Origin: Spirosoma luteum DSM 19990
Lineage (GTDB): Bacteria > Bacteroidota > Bacteroidia > Cytophagales > Spirosomataceae
Direction of reading: 5' to 3'
Assembly (NCBI RefSeq): GCF_000374065.1
Contig: NZ_KB893257.1
Location: forward strand, 62,001-126,000
Length of the DNA stretch: 64,000 nt
Below the pieces are notes generated by a model. That model did no database searches. It worked only from the letters and a program-made list of their open reading frames with translations, and was not told the origin of the DNA. Position numbers and translations under genes: made by a program. Positions 10,001-18,506 of the stretch are shown piece after piece (the first letter of the stretch is position 1; each line of letters opens with the position of its first letter).

Positions 10001-10461
10001 CACAGGGTTCAGGGGGGCGTCAGGGAACTGTGAAATACACGTTCAGGCAGGTGCTTCCGGGTACGTACACGATTCGGGTCAAAGCCTGGGATATCAACAA
10101 TAATTCAACTGAGGGCACGTTGACCATAGTAGTTTCTGAGCGACCGGGGTTGGCGTTGCGGGCGTTTAAAGCCAGTCCAAATCCGGTTGTTGCCCAAACA
10201 TCGCTGACGGTTGAACTCAACCGTTCGGGTGAACCGCTCGACTGGACAGTTGGTGTCTACGACCTGAACAGTCGGTTACTCAGCCAGCAAACGGGGCAGT
10301 GTAGTAATTGTGAATCGACCGTAACCGTTGGCGAATGGAACGGCTCGGCGGGAGGAGGTCAGCCACTGGCCAACGGTTTGTATATCATTCGGGTCGACAT
10401 TCGGTCGGCAGTAGATGGCTCAGTTGCTACCGGCACCGGCCGAATTGTATTGACAAAATGA
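7003..10461 (+). CDS. porU: Type IX secretion system sortase PorU
   Basis: PorU is the outer-membrane-associated peptidase that cleaves the C-terminal sorting domain of type IX substrates and transfers them to lipopolysaccharide. The 1152-residue product has an N-terminal signal region ending near TSTKAQ, a gingipain-like C25 catalytic domain in the middle, and a C-terminal sorting-type domain ending NGLYIIRVDIRSAVDG. The catalytic histidine is H661 (NYSGHGGIT) and the cysteine is C694 (TATCQFGRYDD), spaced as in C25 peptidases. Start ATG 7003 overlaps the upstream SprT-like gene. The porV gene follows, the common Bacteroidota arrangement for these partners. Length fits PorU and no lesion is seen. 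Confidence 0.95.
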   Translation: MNYWCKIHKRVSAERFGKQLLCLAFLYIFGHSSFITTSTKAQSVLAQGSWVKIGVTESGVYRLSQAQLVQLNPAFATADPKRLRLYGNGGAVLPQPNGTPRPIDLTENAIQVVGEADGRFDASDAVLFFGQSPRVVHYDSIARRFSHQINPYSDTTFYFLAIGTSPGLRLTDRPAGSLTNTPAITTFDDYQFHEQELMKVPAVHSGREWFGEYLTTDTTKVVLFNVPGALPNSPVRLTASVMAGATVSTQFRVQVNDQLAGVMPVYAISGYEYDYQGVARTDTFLAKLITGDNPLRVAVTFRKNGLYSAQGYLNYLGVQTQRELRQYDKPVWMRRLGKGQYAVKQATTGLRVWNVTDPLKPVAQAYTLSLAQEAAWASAQAGDYFLFTDAQILSPVSLAIVSNQDLHSQPTPNLILVTPAAWREQAERLAKFRRDNDQLTVLVVTTQQVYNEFGSGQPDPTAIRDMARYFYQKQPDKLHYLLLFGDATYDYRNLAGQVNATQLANMIPVYESRESLHPVLSYSSDDYFGFMDADEGEWTENTLGDYRLDIGVGRLPVKSTDEARTIVDKLIRYSSDASIAGDWQTRVMLVADDGDYTIHQQDTDQMAKLVEKTAPAYRPERIFLDDYPQENTANGQKAPIINKLINQAVADGRLIINYSGHGGITGLADEQIVTLQDILSWKNARLPLFVTATCQFGRYDDPSVISGAELTLLSRTGGGIGLLTTTRPVYANTNLLLNQAFYNAVFTPINGQMPRLGDVMQATKNNSLSGPVNRNFALLGDPSLRLAYPKAQAILTQVNGKAITPNRLDTLHALQPVELTGEIRLQGQRLADFTGTAQLSLYDKATNHTTLGLDAASPKMTYQAFSNPIFTGQVAVRQGQFTARFTVPKDIDYAVGSGKLYLYAVRADSTQDATGSYDSLRIGGSVFADSIDTDPPKVALSIVDGTSNTDVVQVAGPDVTLRVDLADNQGINIARSGIGHELTARFGDQPVVILNEYYVAQGSGGRQGTVKYTFRQVLPGTYTIRVKAWDINNNSTEGTLTIVVSERPGLALRAFKASPNPVVAQTSLTVELNRSGEPLDWTVGVYDLNSRLLSQQTGQCSNCESTVTVGEWNGSAGGGQPLANGLYIIRVDIRSAVDGSVATGTGRIVLTK

Positions 10462-10511
10462 ATTAAAGCGACTTAAAACGGTCACGTTTTTTCTAATCCG
10501 ACGTTTACTTG

Positions 10512-10519
10512 TAATTTTG
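10512..10519 (+). promoter_or_regulatory. Bacteroidota -7 box before porV
   Basis: TAATTTTG fits TAnnTTTG and is preceded at the right distance by a T-rich stretch (10487-10492). It lies 60 nt before the porV start, so porV may be transcribed on its own as well as with porU. Confidence 0.55.
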
Positions 10520-10579
10520 GCCGCACAGCACGGTCATACTCACCATAATTAACTGCTGTTGTTGACCAACACTTATTAT

Positions 10580-11764
10580 ATGAAGCACAATTTTCTTCGT
10601 GTTCTTCTGGGCGTTTGCACCTTCCTCCCCCTTGCAGTATCGGCCCAAACCACGCTTAACGGCACACCGCTTAATATTCCTACGTCATCCGTACCTTTTC
10701 TGAATTTTACGCCTGATGCCCGGTCGGGGGCGTTAGGGGATGCGGGGGTGGCATTGGGCGACCCTGATGCAAACGCCGTTTACTGGAATCCATCAAAGCT
10801 TGTCTTTGCCAAGCAGAGTAAAGGTGCTTCACTATCGTATACACCCTGGTTGCGCAACCTGATTGGCGATATGTACTACACGTACCTGAGCGGTTATTCA
10901 AAGGTGGGCAAAAACTCGGTTGTGGCGGGTTCGCTGTTATATTTTGACCTGGGAACGGTCGATTTCACGACGGCAACGGGCGTAGCGGCCGGTACGTTTA
11001 ATTCCCGTGAGTATGCCGTGACGGCTTCGTTCGCCCAAAAGCTTTCGCAAAACTTCTCCCTGGCTGTCGACCTCAAATACCTGAATTCCAATCTGGCGGC
11101 TGGTAGCAGCAATCCGGGTCTGAAACCAGGTGCTACGGCAGCGGCTGACATTAGCACCTACTACCAAAACGAATACCGCGATAATGCCACGGGCAAAGGG
11201 ATTGGCTGGGCTTTTGGCGGTATGATTTCAAACCTCGGGGGGCGTATCAATTACGGCGGTACCCAGAGTTACTTCATTCCTACGAATCTGCGTCTTGGAA
11301 CCCGGCTTACCATATTCTCGGATCAATACAACAAATTCAACTTTGTGGTGGATGTCAACAAACTGATGGTGCCAACCCCCAATATTGTTAATGGTGTTAA
11401 TCTGAATGCCAACAAAGATTACTTCAGTTCGGTCTTTGGTTCATTTGCCGATGCACCGGGTGGCTTTAGCGAAGAACTGAAAGAAATTACAATCTCATCA
11501 GGCGTTGAATACTGGTATAACGACCAGTTTGCGGCCCGCGTTGGCTATTTCAACGAGTCGAATGAAAAAGGTGGTCGCAAATACGCAACCGCTGGCATAG
11601 GGTTACGGCTTCAGCAGCGGTTTGGGGTCGATTTTTCGTACCTGATTCCGATAAAACAGGGCAACCCGCTTGCCGATACCTTCCGGATTTCATTATTGCT
11701 GAACTTGACCGGAGCCAACCGGGTTGGTGGAGATGATGAATTGACAAACGACGATTTTAACTAA
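10580..11764 (+). CDS. porV: Type IX secretion outer membrane protein PorV
   Basis: PorV (also LptO) is an outer-membrane beta-barrel of the FadL fold that works with PorU in the attachment complex of type IX secretion. The 394-residue product starts MKHNFLRVLLGVCTFLPLAVSAQ, a clear signal peptide, and continues with the family's LNFTPDARSGALGDAGVA segment followed by ANAVYWNPSKL. Later parts alternate as expected for barrel strands. ATG 10580 was preferred over an upstream TTG at 10559 in the same frame because the signal peptide begins there. It lies directly after porU. A strong hairpin follows the stop. Confidence 0.95.
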   Translation: MKHNFLRVLLGVCTFLPLAVSAQTTLNGTPLNIPTSSVPFLNFTPDARSGALGDAGVALGDPDANAVYWNPSKLVFAKQSKGASLSYTPWLRNLIGDMYYTYLSGYSKVGKNSVVAGSLLYFDLGTVDFTTATGVAAGTFNSREYAVTASFAQKLSQNFSLAVDLKYLNSNLAAGSSNPGLKPGATAAADISTYYQNEYRDNATGKGIGWAFGGMISNLGGRINYGGTQSYFIPTNLRLGTRLTIFSDQYNKFNFVVDVNKLMVPTPNIVNGVNLNANKDYFSSVFGSFADAPGGFSEELKEITISSGVEYWYNDQFAARVGYFNESNEKGGRKYATAGIGLRLQQRFGVDFSYLIPIKQGNPLADTFRISLLLNLTGANRVGGDDELTNDDFN

Positions 11765-11768
11765 CTAT

Positions 11769-11846
11769 AAAGAGTGAAAGGGCGAAAGAGCAAAAGAATG
11801 AAGGCCATCAGGTTCATTTTTTTGCTCTTTCGCCCTTTCACTCTTT
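11769..11846 (+). repeat. Perfect 27-bp inverted repeat between porV and M16 gene
   Basis: Bases 11769-11795 pair without mismatch to 11820-11846 (left arm begins AAAGAGTGAAAGGGCGAAAG). The loop has a further short match. The left arm starts 5 nt after the porV stop and the right arm ends 8 nt before the next ATG, so the hairpin fills the whole spacer. The right strand is T-rich but there is no clean poly-T tail. It could end porV transcription or shield the transcript end. Confidence 0.85.
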
Positions 11847-11853
11847 CGCATTT

Positions 11854-13134
11854 ATGACCCTCAACAGAACCCAGCCGCCTGCTTTTCAGACTATCCACGA
11901 AATACAACTACCCGCCGTAGTGTCAAATCGACTGGATAATGGTATTCCATTACACATGATTACGGTAGCGCAGCAGCCAGTGCTGCGTTTGGAGTTTATT
12001 TTCGATGCCGGAACTTGGCATGAACAAGTCCCGGGAAGTGCCTTTTTTGCCATGAAAATGCTGGCCGAGGGAACCGCATCCCGCTCATCTGCCCAGATAA
12101 GTGAGTATATAGACCGATACGGGGCATTCATTGAACTGAACAGCGGGCCAGACCGGGCCAGCCTTGTCATCTATTGCCTGACCAAGTTTCTGCCCGACAT
12201 CCTGCCCCTGATACAGGAACTCCTGAACGAACCCACTTTTCCGGAGAAAGAACTGGACGACCTGCGGAATATTACCCTGCAAAATCTGCGGGTTAACTAC
12301 GAAAAAAATGCCTATTTGGCGGGTGTACTGTTCCGAGAAAAACTGTTTGGCTACGATCATCCATATGGCCGCAGTCAGAAACCCGAAGCCGTGGAGCAGC
12401 TTACGCAGGCCAGTGTTGTCGAGTTCTATGAACGGGTTATCCGGAACCGGCCTTTTCAGCTCATTCTGGCCGGTCATGCGACAGAAAACGATGTGTTACT
12501 GATTAACCGGGTACTGGGCCAATCCCCCATCAGAACGGATACCTTACCCAGCTATTCGGCCCCCATAGTAGTAGAAAATGATGCTGTTACGCTCGCCGAA
12601 AAGCCGGATAGCAGTCAATCATCCATCCGGCTGGGCCGTCGGCTTTTTACCCGTTCTCACCCTGACTATTTCAGGATGCTGGTGATGAATGAAGTATTCG
12701 GGGGGTATTTTGGCTCCCGGTTGATGAAGAACATTCGCGAAGAAAAGGGCTTTACCTATGGCATCTCGTCGAACATGCCCTCATTTCGGCAGGACGGGTA
12801 TTTTCTGATCGGAACGGATGTAAACAAAGAAAATACCCAGCAAACGCTGGACGAAATTCAAAAGGAGATTCATATCCTGCAAACAGTTCCTGTGTTGGAG
12901 GATGAACTGGAAACTGTGAAAAACTACATGGCTGGAGAATTTGTAGGGTCACTCAATACCCCTTTCGAAATAGCCGACCGATACAAAGTGATTTTGCTGG
13001 ACCAGTTGCCTGCCGATTTTTTGACTACCTACATTCAAAAAATTCGGGCTGTGTCACCTGTCGACATTATGGAAACGGCTAATCAGTACCTGAAAATGGG
13101 TAGCCTGATGGAAATAGTTGTTGGCGGTAAATAA
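11854..13134 (+). CDS. M16 (insulinase-like) family protein lacking the zinc motif
   Basis: The 426-residue protein has the two-half fold of M16 peptidases. The N-terminal half reads FIFDAGTWHEQVPGSAFFAMKMLAEGT at the place where active members have HxxEH; here that position is AFFAMKM, so the zinc ligands are missing. The C-terminal half has FGSRLMKNIREEKGFTYGIS, the arginine/tyrosine motif of the non-catalytic subunit. Such proteins normally pair with an active M16 subunit, but none lies nearby. No signal peptide is evident. Proteolytic activity by itself is doubtful. Confidence 0.8.
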   Translation: MTLNRTQPPAFQTIHEIQLPAVVSNRLDNGIPLHMITVAQQPVLRLEFIFDAGTWHEQVPGSAFFAMKMLAEGTASRSSAQISEYIDRYGAFIELNSGPDRASLVIYCLTKFLPDILPLIQELLNEPTFPEKELDDLRNITLQNLRVNYEKNAYLAGVLFREKLFGYDHPYGRSQKPEAVEQLTQASVVEFYERVIRNRPFQLILAGHATENDVLLINRVLGQSPIRTDTLPSYSAPIVVENDAVTLAEKPDSSQSSIRLGRRLFTRSHPDYFRMLVMNEVFGGYFGSRLMKNIREEKGFTYGISSNMPSFRQDGYFLIGTDVNKENTQQTLDEIQKEIHILQTVPVLEDELETVKNYMAGEFVGSLNTPFEIADRYKVILLDQLPADFLTTYIQKIRAVSPVDIMETANQYLKMGSLMEIVVGGK

Positions 13135-13211
13135 CAAAACCGGCAATCAATCCGGAAATCAGGCTAGTTACGCACAAGATAAAAAACATTGGCTGTTTGG
13201 TAACAATCTAT

Positions 13212-13219
13212 TAATTTTG
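13212..13219 (+). promoter_or_regulatory. Bacteroidota -7 box before plsY
   Basis: TAATTTTG fits TAnnTTTG; TTGG at 13190-13193 lies near the expected upstream distance. The plsY start is 82 nt downstream. Confidence 0.5.
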
Positions 13220-13301
13220 GGGTTACATTCTTCTCAAATAGATAAAGATTCGTTTGAATCACGTTTTTTTTGTCGTGTCACTGTTTGCCTGAACCCAATT
13301 A

Positions 13302-13958
13302 ATGAACGTTCTATTAATTAGCATCACGGTTGTAGTAGCTTACCTATTGGGATCAATCCCGACTGCCGTCTGGTATGGTCAGGGATTTTTCAATCTCGAT
13401 ATTCGTAAGTACGGAAGTGGCAACGCGGGGGCCACCAATACCTTTCGGGTACTGGGCAAACGCGCTGGTACTATTGTTATGCTGGTCGATGTTATGAAGG
13501 GGTACACAGCCGCTATTTTAGCCACCCTGCTCTGGTATTTCAACATTATTTCCGAAACAGAGATTCTGACATTCAAGATCGTTTTCGGTCTGGTCGCCGT
13601 AATAGGGCATTTGTACCCTCTTTTTGCCGGTTTTAAGGGTGGTAAAGGCGTGGCAACCTTATTAGGAATGATGCTGGCTACGCACCCCGAAATGGCCGCT
13701 GTCTGTATCGGTGTTTTTCTACTGGTGGTTATTGCCTCACAGTATGTTTCGCTGGGGTCAATCATTGCCGCCCTGGCCTTTCCGGTCCTGTTGTTACTTC
13801 GGATTTTTGGCCAGCAGGAAAGCCCGGTATTGATCGTTTTTGGCTTCGTCGTATTTTTACTGGTCGTGCTGACTCACCAGAAAAATATTGCCCGCTTGCT
13901 GCGGGGGGAAGAAAGCCGTACGATACTTTTCCGCTTTCGTAAAAAAGAAGGGGAGTAA
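13302..13958 (+). CDS. plsY: Acyl-phosphate glycerol-3-phosphate acyltransferase
   Basis: PlsY is an inner-membrane enzyme that transfers an acyl group from acyl-phosphate to glycerol-3-phosphate, the first step of phospholipid synthesis. The 218-residue product has five or more hydrophobic helices and the three family motifs: GSIPTAVWYG near the N-terminus, RKYGSGNAGATNTFRVLGK, and GHLYPLFAGFKGGKGVAT. Start ATG 13302 gives the usual N-terminus. A terminator-like hairpin follows 24 nt after the stop, so it is probably transcribed alone. Confidence 0.95.
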   Translation: MNVLLISITVVVAYLLGSIPTAVWYGQGFFNLDIRKYGSGNAGATNTFRVLGKRAGTIVMLVDVMKGYTAAILATLLWYFNIISETEILTFKIVFGLVAVIGHLYPLFAGFKGGKGVATLLGMMLATHPEMAAVCIGVFLLVVIASQYVSLGSIIAALAFPVLLLLRIFGQQESPVLIVFGFVVFLLVVLTHQKNIARLLRGEESRTILFRFRKKEGE

Positions 13959-13982
13959 ATTCCCTGGTTTGATAGAAATCAA

Positions 13983-14028
13983 CGCCCCGACGTTGCGCGA
14001 AAAAGGCGTAACTTCGGGGCGAACTTTT
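13983..14028 (+). terminator. Terminator-like hairpin after plsY
   Basis: CGCCCCGACGTTGCG (13983-13997) pairs with CGTAACTTCGGGGCG (14007-14021) with two mismatches around a 9-nt loop, then AACTTTTTG follows. A second hairpin, AGAAAATACG/CGTATTTTCT (14090-14099 and 14115-14124), lies between it and the next gene. Confidence 0.65.
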
Positions 14029-14198
14029 TGATGGATGACCAACATGAGGCCTACAAGGCCTATTTTATAGGGAAATGGTGAGAAATAACAGAAAATACGA
14101 ACGGCACTGTCATCCGTATTTTCTCGTACATCCTTACAAATATAACATCGTATATCACCCCAAATCTGACAGGCCAATCTGCCATAGTAAGCCCGGAT

Positions 14199-15560
14199 AT
14201 GACTAACTACCTTGAAACAAATAAGCAGCGGTTCCTGGACGAATTGCTTGATTTACTCCGAATCCCGTCGGTTTCTGCCGACTCGAAATTCAAAGGCGAT
14301 GTACGCCGGGCCGCCGAGTTTGTAAAAGATAAATTGACCGCTGCGGGTCTGGATAGCGCAACACTCTATGAAACGCCGGGCCACCCCATCGTGTACGCCG
14401 AAAAAATAGTGGATGCCAGTAAGCCAACAGTACTGGTGTACGGGCACTACGACGTACAACCCGCCGACCCGTACGAGCTTTGGAAAACACCCCCTTTTGA
14501 ACCCACTATTCGCAACGAACGGATTTACGCACGGGGAGCGTGCGATGATAAAGGGCAGTTTTATATGCATATCAAAGCCATTGAAGCAATGATGGCTACG
14601 GATGGATTACCCTGCAATGTGAAGGTGATGATTGAGGGGGAGGAAGAAGTTGGGTCCGACCATCTGGGCGAATTTGTGAAGGAGCATAAGGACATGCTCA
14701 AGGGGGATGTGATTCTGATTTCGGATACGAGTATCATATCCAACGAGACACCATCGCTCGAAACCGGGTTGCGTGGTCTGTCCTATGTGGAGGTGAAAGT
14801 TACGGGTCCCAATCGTGATTTGCATTCCGGCGTGTACGGTGGGGGAGTAGCAAACCCAATCAACGTACTGTGCCAAATGATTGCTTCTCTACATGATGAA
14901 AACGGTCGTATCACCCTGCCTGGTTTCTATGATAAGGTGACCGATTTGAATGACGACGAGCGGGCCGAATTGGCCAAGGCTCCTTTCGATCTGGAAGAGT
15001 ATAAACGCGATTTAGCTGTTGGCGATGTAATGGGTGAGGTTGGTTATTCGACCAACGAACGCACGTCTATCCGGCCAACTCTCGATGTAAACGGCATTTG
15101 GGGTGGCTACACGGGCGAGGGGGCCAAAACGGTACTGCCCTCCACGGCATCGGCTAAAATCAGTATGCGGTTAGTACCCAATCAGACACCCGATGAAATT
15201 ACGGAGCTGTTCACGACTCATTTTGTGTCTATTGCACCCGCCGGGGTCAGCGTAACAGTAACACCCCACCATGGTGGTATGCCGTACGTAACGCCCGTCG
15301 ATTCGGTTGAGTTTGAAGCAGCCAGCAAAGCATTTGAAGATGCCTGGGGCAAGAAACCTATTCCAACCCGCGGTGGGGGTAGTATTCCCATTACGGCATT
15401 ATTTGAGAAAGAGCTGGGTATCAAGTCTATTCTGATGGGTTTCGGCCTGGATAGCGATGCCCTGCACTCGCCCAATGAAAGTTATGGCCTGTTCAACTTC
15501 TACAAAGGCATCGAAACAATTCCCTATTTCTATAAACATTACGCAGCCCTGAAACAGTAA
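14199..15560 (+). CDS. M20 family dipeptidase
   Basis: The 453-residue protein is a di-zinc M20 peptidase of the dipeptidase type. Metal and catalytic residues can be placed in VYGHYDVQPADP (His, and Asp of HxD), GACDDKGQF (bridging Asp), EGEEEVGSDHL (catalytic Glu pair) and ISDTS (Asp); the last ligand is in LDSDALHSPNE. It lacks a signal peptide and should act in the cytoplasm on short peptides. The dimerisation domain with LHSGVYGG lies in the middle. Start ATG 14199 gives a full-length N-terminus. Substrate preference cannot be told. Confidence 0.92.
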   Translation: MTNYLETNKQRFLDELLDLLRIPSVSADSKFKGDVRRAAEFVKDKLTAAGLDSATLYETPGHPIVYAEKIVDASKPTVLVYGHYDVQPADPYELWKTPPFEPTIRNERIYARGACDDKGQFYMHIKAIEAMMATDGLPCNVKVMIEGEEEVGSDHLGEFVKEHKDMLKGDVILISDTSIISNETPSLETGLRGLSYVEVKVTGPNRDLHSGVYGGGVANPINVLCQMIASLHDENGRITLPGFYDKVTDLNDDERAELAKAPFDLEEYKRDLAVGDVMGEVGYSTNERTSIRPTLDVNGIWGGYTGEGAKTVLPSTASAKISMRLVPNQTPDEITELFTTHFVSIAPAGVSVTVTPHHGGMPYVTPVDSVEFEAASKAFEDAWGKKPIPTRGGGSIPITALFEKELGIKSILMGFGLDSDALHSPNESYGLFNFYKGIETIPYFYKHYAALKQ

Positions 15561-15610
15561 TTTCTTCGGAAACTGCAAAAATTACTGGCGTTAGAACCTC
15601 TGTTTCCTCC

Positions 15611-16948
15611 ATGAAAAAAACTGTATTGGTCCTTTTCCTGAGTTTTTTTGCCGTAAGCTGGGCTTCGGCGCAACAAGCCTTAACGCCTGCCCAACAGCGA
15701 CAAAAAGAAAAAATAGCGGAAGAAATTCAGCGTCAACAAAAAATAAAGGCTGAAACGGCCCAAAAGCAGCGGGAGTACGAAGCTAAACAGGCCGAAAAGG
15801 AACGTCAGCGGCAGGCTAAAAATGCGGCAAGGGAAGGAAATCAAGCGCAACCTGCCCCGGCACCCGTTACCAATACACCGCCCGTTAGCCAGCCGAATGC
15901 GGTAGTAAACACTCCGACAGAACCGGTAGAAAAGGAAAAAAAAGTAAAGCGTAAAAAAGAGAAAACACCGGAACCAACCCCTGTTACCATCCCCGCCGAA
16001 GTAACACCAACCCCTACTCCGGTTGATACGCCTGCCACCACGACGGAGAAACCCGCTGAAGCGGAAGGCCGGGTTCGACGGGAGAAAAAAGCCGTCCGCA
16101 AGTCGGTTGATCCAAGAAGTATGGAGCCGGGAACGGCCATTACGGTTGCGCCAGCCGTAGTACGGGCGCAAGGGGAATTTCTGCCGAAGGGGCACTTGTT
16201 CGAGCCAATAATACTGGACCCGCTGGAGGCCCAGACGTACGGGAGTTTCCTGCCTGGCTACTGGACAGAAGGCCAGAAATACAAGGGCAGTTTTGTGCCG
16301 TTTGCTTTTGGCTTTGCCAAGCCTATTTACCGGCGTACTACCCAGCCCGGCCAATCGGAAGAATGGGTACTGGATTTGGCTTCCTTTACCCAGTTTGAAG
16401 CTTTTCATGATGACGTGACTAACAAAGCTGCCCGGCGCATTGTCAATACGGATTATAAAGTCAGCATCATTTATAACATCCGCCGAAACGAAAACAACTA
16501 CCGTATCCGGGTTTATCACCTGTCGTCGCATCTGGGCGATGATTACATCTTTAGAAACAAGCTAACGGCACCTTCGCCCAACTCGGTCAATTATGAGTTG
16601 CTGGACTTCACTTACAGCCGTACCGTAACTAACTGGCGGCTGTACGGCGGGGCCGGTATCGTACTACGAAAAACGGAGGAGCGAAAGCCCCTGAGTGCGC
16701 AGATTGGCACTTTCTACAAAAGGCCGTCTATGAAAGCAACCCGGCTGGTGGGTGGCGTTGATGTGAAATTCTGGCAGCAAACCGATTTCAGACCCGGTAT
16801 TCACGGGGGGATTGGATTCGAGTTGGGCCGGACGCAGAATAACCTGACGTTCATGCTCGAAGGTTACTCCGGATTTCGCCCCTATAGCCAGTTTGAACAA
16901 CAGCAAACCTCCTGGATGGGGATTGGCCTGTACCTGAATCCTTTTTGA
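15611..16948 (+). CDS. Secreted Lys/Glu/Pro-rich protein with beta-rich C-terminal domain (DUF1207-like)
   Basis: The 445-residue product starts with a signal peptide (MKKTVLVLFLSFFAVSWASAQ). Residues about 25-75 are a charged, Gln/Lys/Glu-rich helix, and about 75-175 are low-complexity Pro/Thr/Val/Lys stretches. The C-terminal 270 residues are beta-rich, with LFEPIILDPLEAQTYGSF and VYHLSSHLGDDYIFRN, the latter resembling DUF1207-type outer-membrane proteins, and the chain ends in an aromatic phenylalanine as barrels do. I infer an outer-membrane barrel with a periplasmic spacer. Role unknown. A hairpin separates it from purB. Confidence 0.65.
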   Translation: MKKTVLVLFLSFFAVSWASAQQALTPAQQRQKEKIAEEIQRQQKIKAETAQKQREYEAKQAEKERQRQAKNAAREGNQAQPAPAPVTNTPPVSQPNAVVNTPTEPVEKEKKVKRKKEKTPEPTPVTIPAEVTPTPTPVDTPATTTEKPAEAEGRVRREKKAVRKSVDPRSMEPGTAITVAPAVVRAQGEFLPKGHLFEPIILDPLEAQTYGSFLPGYWTEGQKYKGSFVPFAFGFAKPIYRRTTQPGQSEEWVLDLASFTQFEAFHDDVTNKAARRIVNTDYKVSIIYNIRRNENNYRIRVYHLSSHLGDDYIFRNKLTAPSPNSVNYELLDFTYSRTVTNWRLYGGAGIVLRKTEERKPLSAQIGTFYKRPSMKATRLVGGVDVKFWQQTDFRPGIHGGIGFELGRTQNNLTFMLEGYSGFRPYSQFEQQQTSWMGIGLYLNPF

Positions 16949-16968
16949 CGAGTTTGGTTTATGATGTC

Positions 16969-17036
16969 TGATTTATGGTGCCTGTTTTATGACTGGCGCA
17001 CGAATCGCGCAACTATAAACCAGACACCATAAATCA
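16969..17036 (+). repeat. Long hairpin between the outer-membrane gene and purB
   Basis: Arms 16969-16999 and 17007-17036 pair over about 30 nt with a few mismatches around a 7-nt loop (left arm starts TGATTTATGGTGCCTG). It fills most of the 97-nt spacer and ends 9 nt before the purB start. The words TTTATGG and CCATAAA also occur in the nuoL-nuoM spacer. Confidence 0.75.
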
Positions 17037-17045
17037 AATACCCAA

Positions 17046-18386
17046 ATGACTCTTTCCCCATTAACGGCTATTTCGCCGATTGACGGTCGTTACCGGTCGC
17101 AGGTTGATACCCTGGCTCCCTATTTTTCAGAATTAGGCTTAATCCACTACCGCGTACGTATTGAAATTGAGTACTTTATTGCGCTTCGCGAGTGGCCCAT
17201 CCCCCAATTGACGGGTGTGGATTCTGCTGAGTTTCCAGCCCTACGGGCGTTGTATGAAAACTTTACCGAAGCGGATGCCCTGCGGATTAAAGAAATCGAG
17301 CGAACGACCAATCACGACGTAAAAGCAGTTGAGTATTTTATCAAAGAAAAGCTGAAGGGGTCACCGGTAGAACCTTTTCTGGAGTTTATTCACTTCGGTC
17401 TGACCTCACAGGATATCAACAACACGGCTATTCCGCTGCTGTTGCGCGACGCCCTCGACACCGAAATTGAACCCCTTTATCGGCAGGTATACATGCGGCT
17501 GCAAACGATGGCCGAACAGTGGAAGGATATTCCTATGCTGGCCCGTACGCACGGTCAGCCTGCTTCGCCAACCCGGCTGGGTAAGGAGATTTCGGTATTT
17601 GTGGAGCGGATTGAGAAGCAGTTACATCTACTGGCCGAAATTCCAACGGCGGCCAAGTTTGGCGGGGCAACCGGAAATTTTAATGCCCATCATGTGGCGT
17701 ACCCCAACGAGGACTGGAAACGGTTTGGGGATACGTTTGTAGAAAGTCTGGGCATGGTTCGCAGTCAGTTCACAACCCAGATTGAACACTACGACATGCT
17801 GGCCGCTGCACTCGATGCGTTCAAACGGCTTAACAACATCCTGGTTAACCTCGACCGCGATATGTGGACTTACGTGTCCATGAACTATTTCAAGCAGAAG
17901 CTGAAAGAAGGGGAGGTTGGCTCATCGGCCATGCCGCACAAAGTGAATCCGATTGACTTCGAAAATTCGGAGGGGAATCTGGGTATTGCCAATGCGCTGT
18001 TTGAACACCTGTCGGCGAAACTACCCATCTCCCGGCTCCAACGCGACCTGACCGACTCGACCGTTTTGCGTAACATCGGTATCCCATTTGCCCATTCGGT
18101 CATTGCGCTGAAATCGCTCCTGAAAGGCCTGGATAAACTGGAGTTGAACGTTGCAGCCCTGAATGCCGATTTAGAAGACAACTGGGCGGTAGTAGCTGAA
18201 GGCATCCAAACCGTTCTCCGGCGCGAAGGCTATCCGCAACCTTACGAAGCCCTGAAAGCACTGACCCGTACCAATCAGAAAATTACGGCCGACACAATCC
18301 GGCAATTTATTGATGAATTAACCGTATCGGATGCCGTTAAAACCGAACTCAGCGCTATCACGCCGTTTAGCTATACGGGGCTGTAA
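17046..18386 (+). CDS. purB: Adenylosuccinate lyase
   Basis: PurB cleaves fumarate from SAICAR and from adenylosuccinate in purine synthesis, as a cytoplasmic tetramer. The 446-residue product carries the fumarase/lyase signature GSSAMPHKVNPIDFENSEGN near residue 295, the T-S-Q-D segment HFGLTSQDINNT, and ARTHGQPASPTRLGKE with the catalytic histidine. Length and N-terminus (TAISPIDGRY) are of the E. coli-like type. It is not next to other pur genes; purD and a PurF-type gene lie about 26-34 kb away in this window. Confidence 0.97.
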   Translation: MTLSPLTAISPIDGRYRSQVDTLAPYFSELGLIHYRVRIEIEYFIALREWPIPQLTGVDSAEFPALRALYENFTEADALRIKEIERTTNHDVKAVEYFIKEKLKGSPVEPFLEFIHFGLTSQDINNTAIPLLLRDALDTEIEPLYRQVYMRLQTMAEQWKDIPMLARTHGQPASPTRLGKEISVFVERIEKQLHLLAEIPTAAKFGGATGNFNAHHVAYPNEDWKRFGDTFVESLGMVRSQFTTQIEHYDMLAAALDAFKRLNNILVNLDRDMWTYVSMNYFKQKLKEGEVGSSAMPHKVNPIDFENSEGNLGIANALFEHLSAKLPISRLQRDLTDSTVLRNIGIPFAHSVIALKSLLKGLDKLELNVAALNADLEDNWAVVAEGIQTVLRREGYPQPYEALKALTRTNQKITADTIRQFIDELTVSDAVKTELSAITPFSYTGL

Positions 18387-18506
18387 TGCCCTGTGTTTTC
18401 GTCCATTATTAACTGATTTGTCCTTTTATCGACTGGTGCTCCCTTGTCATAAAACAAATTGATTTATCTGGATGTATTGATTTCTGTACGCTTCGCTGAG
18501 AGTGAA

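Noticed and set aside
15680-16531. A 283-codon open frame on the minus strand opposite the outer-membrane protein gene
   Set aside because: It reflects the Lys/Glu/Pro-rich codons of the real gene on the plus strand, is very rich in Arg, Phe and Leu, has no recognisable domain and no start context.
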